Positions 7,452 through 13,508 of a stretch of 13,733 nucleotides of DNA are shown in pieces; position 1 is the first letter of the stretch; each line of letters starts with the position of its first letter. A model generated the notes under the pieces. That model did not search any database. It was given only the letters and a program-made list of their open reading frames with translations, and was not told the DNA's origin. Where the stretch lies: positions 1 to 13,733 of the forward strand of contig JASLXL010000137.1 in the NCBI GenBank assembly GCA_030740335.1. The letters run 5' to 3'. The position numbers were made by a program, and so were the translations under genes. The stretch is from SAR202 cluster bacterium. Lineage in GTDB: Bacteria > Chloroflexota > Dehalococcoidia > SAR202 > CAJWER01.

Positions 7452-7490
7452 GCCTGTCTCTGGGAGGAGTATAGCCCAGGGGGCAAGGGA
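7452..7490. repeat. Dispersed repeat, copy B (upstream of the isomerase gene)
   Basis: TCTCTGGGAGGAGTATAGCC followed by a purine-rich tail ending in AAGGGA. It resembles copy A (967-1012) through the AGTATAGCC core and the tail, about 20 of 24 positions over that part. It lies in the 134-base spacer between the dehydrogenase stop and the isomerase start. On the minus strand it again shows TATACT, here about 48 bases before the start codon. Confidence 0.45.
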
Positions 7491-7554
7491 GCGTGTCAGG
7501 GAGTGCCTCAGTATTTGCTGGGTGGATACTTAAAGTGGAACTTCTAGCTATTTC

Positions 7555-8604
7555 TTAGACAGTCTGGTCTTTGAGTTCGAAGGCTGCCCCGTGTCCCTCT
7601 CCCTGCCAGCGCAGAACAACCTGCATCGAGGGTTCCGACTTTTTGTCGATCATCTCATATGCCCGGCGAGCCTCCACAAAGCCCACCACGTGGGACACGA
7701 GCCCTTCCGTCCGCAGGCGGCCCTCGGCCAGATAGTCGATCACCAGACGTTTGTTCCGCAGCCCAGTCCACCGGAGCTGGTCCGGCGGTGGCTCTCCCGA
7801 GGGTCCGGCCTGGCTGGACGCCATAACATCCAGTTCCTTGTACAGAAAATCCTCGGCCAGGACCAGCTCCACCGGTCGGGTGTGCCACCCGACGATGGAC
7901 ACACGACCTCGCTTTCTAGCTAGGCTCAGAGCAAGGGGCACCGCCGATGGCGCCCCCGCCGCCTCGACTACCGCGTCCGCGCCCATCCCTGTGTAGCCCT
8001 CCACCGCGGCCGCCGCGTCCTCAATGTCCGGATTGACCGTGTATGTCGCACCCAGGTTCTTGGCGACTTCCAGCCGCCACGGGTCCGGGTCCACGGCTAT
8101 TGTGATACGGGAGCCGACGAGCCCTGCATGTTGGATGGCCAACTGGCCCAACACACCCATTCCCACCACAGCCACGCTGTCTCCATACTCGACCCTTGCA
8201 CGGCGGACGCCGCGCAGCGCCGTCGTGCCCAGGACCGCAAGTAGAGCATCCTTGTCCGCCAGTGTGTCTGGCAGCTTCAAGACCTGGGTTGATGTCGCCA
8301 CAGAGTACTCGGCGTGGTGTCCGTACAGCAAAACCCGGTCGCCGACGTTCGGCTCAGAGACACCCGGACCAAGCTCGACTACCTCGCCCACAGCCTCGTA
8401 GCCCGTATACATCGGATAGGTCCAATGAGGTCCCCAGCGCCGCAAGACCAGGTCGTGATTGGTTCCGCGGTACAGCGCCATCTCCGTTCCGGCAGAGATG
8501 GCGCTGGCCCTGGTTCGCACGAGAATTTGTCCATGACCAGGTACGGGCGTCTCCGCCTCCTCGATGTCGATATTGAAGGGTTTCGTCAACACGATCCGTT
8601 TCAT
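7555..8604 (-). CDS. Medium-chain dehydrogenase/reductase (threonine/BchC-like), cysteine-free
   Basis: A 349-residue MDR-superfamily dehydrogenase with a GroES-like N-terminal domain (about 1-130) and a Rossmann domain carrying VVGMGVLG (147-153) for NAD(P). The region that normally holds the catalytic zinc is altered: the GxxC ligand position reads SAISAGTE (34-41) and the usual GHE reads GYE (68-70). The protein contains no cysteine at all, so neither the catalytic nor the structural zinc site of classical alcohol dehydrogenases can form in the normal way. The ISAGTE motif is like that of BchC and related sugar or polyol dehydrogenases. VDPDPWRLEVAKNLGA (171-186) fits the NAD-ribose-binding segment. 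The ATG is preceded by GGGAG nine bases upstream. It likely oxidises a sugar or hydroxy-acid in the same pathway as the isomerase and hydrolase downstream; the 134-base gap allows either one operon or two. Confidence 0.88.
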   Translation of the reverse strand: MKRIVLTKPFNIDIEEAETPVPGHGQILVRTRASAISAGTEMALYRGTNHDLVLRRWGPHWTYPMYTGYEAVGEVVELGPGVSEPNVGDRVLLYGHHAEYSVATSTQVLKLPDTLADKDALLAVLGTTALRGVRRARVEYGDSVAVVGMGVLGQLAIQHAGLVGSRITIAVDPDPWRLEVAKNLGATYTVNPDIEDAAAAVEGYTGMGADAVVEAAGAPSAVPLALSLARKRGRVSIVGWHTRPVELVLAEDFLYKELDVMASSQAGPSGEPPPDQLRWTGLRNKRLVIDYLAEGRLRTEGLVSHVVGFVEARRAYEMIDKKSEPSMQVVLRWQGEGHGAAFELKDQTV

Positions 8605-8631
8605 GGATTTACGCTCCCATACCTGGCGTTA

Positions 8632-8654
8632 TTTCCTATAAGTTTTAAAGGAAA
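8632..8654. promoter_or_regulatory. Inverted repeat upstream of the dehydrogenase gene (possible operator)
   Basis: Perfect six-base arms TTTCCT and AGGAAA flank an AT-rich 11-base centre, 28-50 bases before the dehydrogenase start. A TATAAG / TTATAG-like hexamer lies across the left arm and centre. The position and symmetry suit a repressor-controlled promoter, but no -35 box is clear. Confidence 0.25.
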
Positions 8655-8805
8655 CAAGACTCGTTTGCTCAGAAAATTGATCTACTGTAAGACCAAGCTA
8701 CAACACCACGTTCTATGGATTCGTTGGGGGACAACCTTAGTGAGCCCCAGGGTTCGTAAAAAAACGATGTGCAGGCCACCATGGTGCGCGAATTCAATGT
8801 CTACA

Positions 8806-8829
8806 CCCTAGAATTGCAAATTCCTAGGG
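8806..8829. other. Near-perfect inverted repeat in the 8605-9053 spacer
   Basis: CCCTAG-AATT, loop GCA, AATT-C-CTAGGG: ten paired bases with one bulged base. It lies downstream of both the gene relic at 8872-9033 and the metallohydrolase gene. No T-run follows on either strand, so it is not a standard intrinsic terminator. The rest of the spacer between 8655 and 8805 shows nothing I can assign. Confidence 0.4.
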
Positions 8830-8871
8830 GAGAAGGACCGAGAAAGCTTCGAACTTGAGAACTATCGTTAT

Positions 8872-9033
8872 TTATTGGTTCTCAGCCTCGTCAAGTAGGC
8901 GGTCAATGTGGCGTTGTACTCGTTTCATGGCCATAGTACCTAGGCCTAAAGAGTCCCCTGCCTCTCCCTCGAAGTCCTTGGCCTGTGCTCGAAGCGAGGA
9001 GGCTGTATCAAGGGTCGGGGCAGGGCGCCCCTT
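8872..9033 (-). pseudogene. Possible C-terminal gene relic (unidentified)
   Basis: The minus strand has a 53-codon open stretch from after a TGA at 9034-9036 to TAA 8872. It contains no ATG, GTG or TTG until ATG 8934, only 20 residues from the end. The encoded sequence is protein-like: ASSLRAQAKDFEGEAGDS in the middle and MKRVQRHIDRLLDEAENQ at the end, an amphipathic helix of the kind often found at C-termini. It is in a different frame from the metallohydrolase that ends at 9054, whose own C-terminus (YRPWLGW) looks natural, so it is not simply a shifted tail of that gene. I do not recognise the family. It may be the remaining tail of a deleted gene. A chance open frame is possible at this length. 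Confidence 0.35.
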
Positions 9034-9053
9034 TCATGGGGTTTCTGGTCTGC

Positions 9054-10241
9054 CTACAGGTTCCAACCCAGCCAGGGACGGTACATCCTGCCACCGCGGA
9101 CCGTGTCCACGTGCTCGAGCCTTTGCCTTGCTTCGGCCCGCACGGGGGCTTCCCACTTCAGGTTTTGGAAACGTAGACTTGTACTCACGCGATCGACCAG
9201 TGGGAATCTGCCCTCCGCAAGGCGCAAAATTGTCGCGTCACCTGCAGCACCCACGGCCAGCGTCCCGAAGGTGTCGCCCATCCCCATGATCGCAGCGGTG
9301 CTCTGGGTCGTGAGCCTTACCACCTCGTCCAACGACAGACCCAGGTACAAGAACTTCGACATGGTCGTCACCATATCGAACACAGGCCCGCCTATACTCC
9401 CTTGGTGTAGGTCTGTGCTAATGTTTCCGGGCGGTAGACCATCTGCTATAGCCCTCTCCGCGTTTGTAAAGGAGAATCCGCCGCCGCCGTGTCCCACGTC
9501 GAATACCACTCCTCGCCGCGCCGCCTCCTTGAAGCCGTCACGGACCTTGCCGCTCTCATCGATCAGCACATCCTCGAAGCCGCCAAAGCTGTGGGTAACC
9601 ACGTCGCCGGGCCTGAGCATTTTGCATAGCTCCTCCAATGGAGTGGCAGTGTTGCCGACGTGAATCATCACAAAGCCACCCATGGCCTCGGCGGCCTCCA
9701 GCGAGCGCTTTAACGCCTCCACATCGTTTTCTCGGGCCTGGACCCTGCCGAGGCGTGCCTTAATCCCCAGCACATACCGTTTGTTTCCCCGCCATGATTC
9801 CACCGCCTCGTCGACGTCGGCCCAGCGAATGTCCTCAAGTTCGCCAATGTGGTTGCCTCCAACCATGCCCATGGAGGATATGTTCAGGAGGGCGAAAAGC
9901 CTGGTATCGGAGCGCTCGATGATCCACTTCCGGAACGCAGGAAACGTGCGCGCCCCTGCGGAGCCGGCGTCTACAGCGGTAGTGACGCCCTTTGCCACGT
10001 TTACGGGGTCTGGCGGCAGGCCGGGGTCCGACGCTCCCCAGTAGGCGTGGGCGTGGAGATCGATGAGGCCGGGCGTGACCAAAAACCCGGAGGCATCTAC
10101 GACCTCGCGCGCCTCAGCCGCCGGGATCTTCGGCCGGACGGCGGCGACCTTGCCGTTCGCAAAGGCCACGTCCATCTCCGCGTGCAGGCCCTGCGACGGA
10201 TCGATCACCGTCCCTCCCCGTACCGCTAGATCGTATGGCAT
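9054..10241 (-). CDS. Amidohydrolase/deacetylase-type metallohydrolase (COG3964-like)
   Basis: A 395-residue amidohydrolase-superfamily enzyme. An N-terminal beta-sandwich (LAVRGGTVIDP) leads into GLIDLHAHAYWG, with H63 and H65 as the HxH metal ligands. K161 in GIKAR is the expected carboxylated lysine bridging two metals. H194 (MIHVGN), H217 (THSFGG) and D277 (STDLHQ) complete the binuclear site, and the C-terminal GDATILRL closes the sandwich. The pattern fits COG3964, often mislabelled dihydroorotase; a characterised member of this group hydrolyses acyl esters of hydroxy-acids, not dihydroorotate. ATG 10241 has GGAGG seven bases upstream (10249-10253). Length and all ligands look intact. 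It has its own spacer upstream and is probably transcribed separately. A hydrolase removing an acyl group, or opening a cyclic amide, is the cautious call. Confidence 0.88.
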   Translation of the reverse strand: MPYDLAVRGGTVIDPSQGLHAEMDVAFANGKVAAVRPKIPAAEAREVVDASGFLVTPGLIDLHAHAYWGASDPGLPPDPVNVAKGVTTAVDAGSAGARTFPAFRKWIIERSDTRLFALLNISSMGMVGGNHIGELEDIRWADVDEAVESWRGNKRYVLGIKARLGRVQARENDVEALKRSLEAAEAMGGFVMIHVGNTATPLEELCKMLRPGDVVTHSFGGFEDVLIDESGKVRDGFKEAARRGVVFDVGHGGGGFSFTNAERAIADGLPPGNISTDLHQGSIGGPVFDMVTTMSKFLYLGLSLDEVVRLTTQSTAAIMGMGDTFGTLAVGAAGDATILRLAEGRFPLVDRVSTSLRFQNLKWEAPVRAEARQRLEHVDTVRGGRMYRPWLGWNL

Positions 10242-10365
10242 CTGTTCACCTCCACATGTCTTTTTAGTTGGCCAGGGTCATGGTAGCGAAAAGCGAGGCT
10301 GTCTATGGCCCTGCGACTCCAGCATAGTCAGATCACCCGGACTCCCATTTGGCTCCCTACCTACG

Positions 10366-10385
10366 TCGGTGATCGAACGCACCGA
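10366..10385. other. Inverted repeat TCGGTG-(8)-CACCGA in the 10242-10584 spacer
   Basis: Six-base perfect arms with an eight-base loop, about 125 bases upstream of the metallohydrolase start and 18 bases beyond the end of the relic at 10404-10568. No T-run is present. It could be an operator for the metallohydrolase gene or an old terminator. Nothing else is evident from 10254 to 10365. Confidence 0.3.
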
Positions 10386-10403
10386 TCATGTCGCCCATCA
10401 GCT

Positions 10404-10568
10404 TCAAGGCCCTGATTGAGGCTCCGTATCGCTTTTTTCCATCGCCACGGGTGCAATTTCCTGCAATTGGCTCGATACTTCCGCCGCCGTCAAACTAGAG
10501 TGCGCCGAAACCGCCTCCCTTAGCGCGGCTACCTTCAGGGACACCTTGGGGTGAGCGAGCAGGCGGGA
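10404..10568 (-). pseudogene. Possible C-terminal gene relic (unidentified)
   Basis: Between TAG at 10569-10571 and TGA at 10404-10406 the minus strand is open for 54 codons. It reads like the end of a real protein: RLLAHPKVSLKVAALREAV, then SSLTAAEVSSQLQEIA and a polar tail ending SDTEPQSGP. No start codon with a ribosome binding site lies in front, and the stretch begins right after the stop of the COG3618 gene at 10585, whose own C-terminus looks complete. I do not recognise the family. A decayed gene that lost its 5' part is the simplest reading; a chance open frame cannot be excluded. Confidence 0.38.
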
Positions 10569-10584
10569 CTACCCATGCCAGACA

Positions 10585-11436
10585 TTAGGGAACGTCAGGA
10601 GACCAATCGTAAATCTTCATCAGGCTACCTCCCATAAGTCCAGAACGTTGTGAATCCGAGAGACAACCCGTGACTCGGAACGCTTCAACTCCTTGTTTGT
10701 AACTCAATAATTCAACGGCCCTAGTCCAATCAGTCCCCCACATGCATCGTTCGAATCCGAACGCGTCAAATATCTTGCTCAGAGGCTCCCAGATGTCCGG
10801 ATACGGGAATGGCTGATGGGATAGGGTGCAGGCTCCAGAAATCTTGATAGCCACGTTGTCACATGCCGCAAGCGAAATCACGTTAGCCAAATCGGAAAAT
10901 GGTTCTGGCGGTGCTGGTGGGACATGAGGCTGGGTTAGACCCACATGATCGACCACCAACTGTGTATTTGGATGGCGGATAGCAAGTTCACGTAAAAGAG
11001 GTAAATTGCCCGAGCACATGACATTTACCGGAATGCCAGCTTGGGCACCGGCAGCAAGTATTCGATTTAGGCCCGGGTCATCAGCTTCGAATGACGAAGA
11101 CCCGAGCATGAGTCGAGCGCCCACCACACCTGGTGTTTTTGCCCACGTAGCGATCTCGTCAGCGACTGATTCAGATTGCGGATTGAATGGTTTTATTAAT
11201 CCGAACCGGCTTGGATGTGTCGCGTATACTTCAAGCGCATAGCTGGCATCGTAGCCATACAGACTGAATGGTGAAACTAGTAAAGCCCCATCTACGCCGA
11301 CCGCATCCATTGCTTCGACCATGTTGTCACCGGTGACCTCATCTGGCCCCTGCAAGAATCCTACCCATGGACGCGCAGAACTATTCCGCTCGTAGGAATG
11401 CACTTGTGAATCGATTGTGAAAGTTTGCTTTGGCAT
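10585..11436 (-). CDS. Amidohydrolase family 2 protein (COG3618), QxH variant
   Basis: A 283-residue TIM-barrel hydrolase related to the COG3618 gene at 5790-6617 but divergent. Matching landmarks are IDSQVHSYER (8-17), VVGARLML (104-111), LVVDHVGLTQ (160-169; D163, H164) and CMWGTDWTR (231-239; D236). The first metal-ligand histidine of the HxH motif is Gln11, with H13 kept; this QVH form recurs in one branch of the family and suggests a changed or absent metal. GC content is lower than in the neighbouring metallohydrolase gene (about 53 percent in one sampled line), hinting at a separate origin. The ATG has a GGGGG stretch about ten bases upstream. Two alternative hairpins lie just before it. 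Probably a lactone or ester hydrolase; substrate unknown. No signal peptide. Confidence 0.87.
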   Translation of the reverse strand: MPKQTFTIDSQVHSYERNSSARPWVGFLQGPDEVTGDNMVEAMDAVGVDGALLVSPFSLYGYDASYALEVYATHPSRFGLIKPFNPQSESVADEIATWAKTPGVVGARLMLGSSSFEADDPGLNRILAAGAQAGIPVNVMCSGNLPLLRELAIRHPNTQLVVDHVGLTQPHVPPAPPEPFSDLANVISLAACDNVAIKISGACTLSHQPFPYPDIWEPLSKIFDAFGFERCMWGTDWTRAVELLSYKQGVEAFRVTGCLSDSQRSGLMGGSLMKIYDWSPDVP

Positions 11437-11454
11437 AGTATTTGCCCCCTTCTC

Positions 11455-11487
11455 GTCTAATCCCTGTGGGAGTTAGACACCCACAGG
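11455..11487 (-). promoter_or_regulatory. Leader with two mutually exclusive hairpins before the COG3618 gene
   Basis: Two stems share bases. One pairs GTCTAATCCC (11455-11464) with GGGA (11468-11471) and TTAGAC (11473-11478), leaving one bulged base and a three-base loop. The other pairs CCTGTGGG (11463-11470) with CCCACAGG (11480-11487) around nine bases. They cannot form together and lie 19-51 bases before ATG 11436. The first resembles module 2 of the dispersed repeat (TAATCCC..GGG). An attenuation-like control is possible; no T-run terminator is present. Confidence 0.4.
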
Positions 11488-11568
11488 CGTGGGGGACCAA
11501 CAGGAGGACCTTTAGCGGCCTAGAGAGAGTAGTCCCCGCCAAACGCACGGCCCTTGGAGACAGGACTG

Positions 11569-11649
11569 CTAGTTCACTCTGATGCGTGGGTCCAGTATGC
11601 CCAAGAGTACATCGGAGAGCAGCGTACGGCGTATGACGAAGGTTAGCAT
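11569..11649 (-). pseudogene. Internally deleted remnant of a DppB/OppB-type ABC transporter permease
   Basis: A 26-codon frame begins MLTFVIRR, the standard N-terminus of DppB/OppB-type peptide permeases, and ends DVLLGILDPRIRVN with a stop at once. That ending matches the (V/L)DxxYxxxDPRIR C-terminus that closes the same permeases. The roughly 290 residues normally between them, with all the membrane segments, are missing, and the junction is in frame. A strong AAAGGAGG lies further upstream at about 11732-11739. No other component of the transporter is in the window. Recognition is by eye from short motifs; with both ends in order in one frame, chance seems unlikely. The rest of the 11437-11754 spacer holds the leader hairpins, a G-rich tract and nothing else I can assign. 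Confidence 0.55.
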
Positions 11650-11665
11650 CCTAGTCGGTTGCTCC

Positions 11666-11690
11666 GGGGGGGGGTTGGGGCCGGTTGGGG
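11666..11690 (+). other. G-rich tract with G-quadruplex potential
   Basis: The plus strand has nine consecutive Gs (11666-11674), then GGGG at 11677-11680 and GGGG at 11687-11690. Splitting the first run gives four G-tracts with short loops. It lies between the MFS stop and the permease remnant. For leftward transcription this is the template strand. The run length may also be unreliable in the assembly. Confidence 0.45.
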
Positions 11691-11754
11691 CTGTCTTACA
11701 CCAAATCACGCTTCGCACTGACCTCCGCCTCCTTTCATCAAGGTGATCCATGGC

Positions 11755-12972
11755 TTAGAAGGTCCAAATCCGCTTACACTGCAGAGTAATGCCGACAATA
11801 CACACGAGCATGATCAGCGCTGCTATCAGGGTTGTAGAGGGTGCACCGACAAGATCCGCAGCCACGCCCACAAGTAGGCTGCCCAACCCTGAGAGCCCAC
11901 TACCCATCTGGTTTACTGCCGACACCCTTCCCCTCAGAGCATCTGAGGAAACTACCTGGATTGTCGCGCTCCGAAATGCAGCGAAGGTATCAAACCCGCC
12001 ATTCACGATCACCAGCAGCGGGAGAGCTACAACTAGGACCGGGATGCGGGAGAAAGACAGGGCTGCCAGCACCATCAAAGTCAGGCAGCCTATCATGAAC
12101 CGGCCCTTGTACTTAATCTCCCGTGTAGATGCCAGAAAGAGGGTCCCCAAAATGGCACCCAATCCGAGTGCAGACATCATCAGCCCAAGACCGGCTGGGC
12201 CGACTTTGAAAATGTCCGAAGCATACACAGGCATTAGCCCGTGGACGGCCGGCACAATTAGCGTGTAGGTTGCTGCGCCCAATAAGATCACTGGAAATAG
12301 GACGGGATCTTTCCGCACATAACGTGCTCCATCCAAGAAATCTTCCACTACTGACCTGGGCTGAGTCTGTTCTGTGGCTATCGTTCGGATCTGTATGGTA
12401 GCAACGATTACTGAGGCCGTCAGATACATGGATGCCCCGGCAAGTAGGGTGCGCCCCGGCCCAATAAGGGCGATCAGGAGACCGGCAGCAACGGGAACCG
12501 CCAATCGTGTACTGCTGGACGTGAGCATAGAGATGGCAAATGCATTGAACAGGTATTCTCTTCGCACGATCCGGGGAACTATGGCCTGTCTTGCGGGCCA
12601 AGAGATCGATTGCAACAGTCCCATTGTCAAGATAAAGGCAAATACGTGCCATGGCTCGATACGCCCGGAGATCACGATCGCCGAGAAGCCAACGGTAAGT
12701 GTGCTTTGCAAGGCATAGGCTGTGGCAAGAACCTTGGTCCGATCCCAACGGTCCGCTAGGACCCCACCAAATGGAGCCCCGATCAGGTTAGGCATGAGAG
12801 GCAGGCCCAAGGCTAGGGTGGTGAGCAATGACGATCGGGTCATCTCGTACATCATCCAGCCCACCACCAACTGCTGGATCCATTCACCGCTGCTGGTCAG
12901 CAGGACTGCTGCCCAATAGTGCCTGAACGGACGTTCTTGGAACGAGTCGAGGGTGTGTAGCCGCATATTCAC
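11755..12972 (-). CDS. MFS transporter (MFS_3 / EntS-like exporter)
   Basis: A 405-residue integral membrane protein with hydrophobic segments throughout, consistent with 10-12 transmembrane helices. Major-facilitator signatures: the loop 2-3 motif GGVLADRWDRTK at 69-80, PARQAIVPRIVRREYLFNA at 126-144, a central cytoplasmic loop (about 196-222) with VVEDFLDGARYVRKDP, and ALRGRVSAVNQ at 345-355. This is the MFS_3 pattern shared with the enterobactin exporter EntS and macrolide exporters; the substrate is unknown. The frame opens with GTG at 12972; an ATG two codons on (12966) is equally possible and neither has a clear ribosome binding site. It is transcribed alone, followed by the permease remnant. 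Length and motifs look intact. Confidence 0.9.
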   Translation of the reverse strand: MNMRLHTLDSFQERPFRHYWAAVLLTSSGEWIQQLVVGWMMYEMTRSSLLTTLALGLPLMPNLIGAPFGGVLADRWDRTKVLATAYALQSTLTVGFSAIVISGRIEPWHVFAFILTMGLLQSISWPARQAIVPRIVRREYLFNAFAISMLTSSSTRLAVPVAAGLLIALIGPGRTLLAGASMYLTASVIVATIQIRTIATEQTQPRSVVEDFLDGARYVRKDPVLFPVILLGAATYTLIVPAVHGLMPVYASDIFKVGPAGLGLMMSALGLGAILGTLFLASTREIKYKGRFMIGCLTLMVLAALSFSRIPVLVVALPLLVIVNGGFDTFAAFRSATIQVVSSDALRGRVSAVNQMGSGLSGLGSLLVGVAADLVGAPSTTLIAALIMLVCIVGITLQCKRIWTF

Positions 12973-13508
12973 CCGATATGATAAGTGGGAAATCCGTGTC
13001 AGAGCGGTCCAGGCGCTACTTGATTTGCGTCGAATACTCTTGCTTGCAAGTCAAATATTGATACCTATCGTTGCCGATATTCGTTATTAGAGATTTTAGC
13101 TGTTAGGTTCTTCTAACAACCTCTGCATTAACGTGCCCTGGAGGCAGTATAGCCTACGGGTAAAAGGGGGAGCCGTGGCTGGCTCTGGGAGACCTATAGG
13201 CTAGTGGAGTGAATAGCGAGGATGCTATTAAGGATTATGAGGCTGTTGTGAGGTAGGGGTGGGGTATATCTCTATCTGCCTCCCCTGTACCTAATCCCCA
13301 TGGGGCTCCTAGCCGTTCAGGCTCCTCATCACCCCGCATAACCCTGCCTCTGGGGCAGTATAACCTTTGTGAAGTTGTGCTAGTCTGGTTTCGCCATGAC
13401 CCTGACGCGATCGCCGGATTCTTCCCAGTGTACGACGTGGACACCGCCACTACCATGATAGAAAATTGGTTACACAACAGCACCCTGGGATCGTATGAGG
13501 AGATTGTG
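12973..13508. other. Divergent intergenic region between MFS and lipoprotein genes
   Basis: This 536-base gap carries promoters for both directions in principle, though I see no convincing -35/-10 pair. The part from 13021 to 13130 is AT-rich and holds short hairpins: CTTGC-TT-GCAAG at 13039-13050, TATCG-TTGC-CGATA at 13066-13079 and TGTTAG-(6)-CTAACA at 13101-13118. The part from 13136 to 13366 holds repeat copies. From 13367 to 13508 the plus-strand frame of the lipoprotein is open, but without a good start. Confidence 0.5.
13136..13366. repeat. Cluster of dispersed-repeat copies C, C' and D
   Basis: Copy C (13136-13155, CCCTGGAGGCAGTATAGCCT) is a core fragment. C' (13183-13204) is a weaker one, CTCTGGGAGACCTATAGGCT, about 17 of 22 like copy B. 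Copy D has both modules: module 2 at 13291-13312, with the palindrome CCCCATGGGG at 13296-13305, and module 1 at 13334-13366, matching copy A at 31 of 33 positions. Module 1 of D contains a perfect CTGCC-(5)-GGCAG inverted repeat at 13344-13358. Confidence 0.6.

Noticed and set aside
10731..10770. TTCGAATCC as a tRNA T-loop
   Set aside because: It lies inside the second COG3618 coding sequence and no cloverleaf can be built around it; no tRNA was found in the window.
13136..13366. CRISPR array
   Set aside because: The repeat copies are unequal, diverged and irregularly spaced, with no constant repeat length or spacer size and no cas gene.
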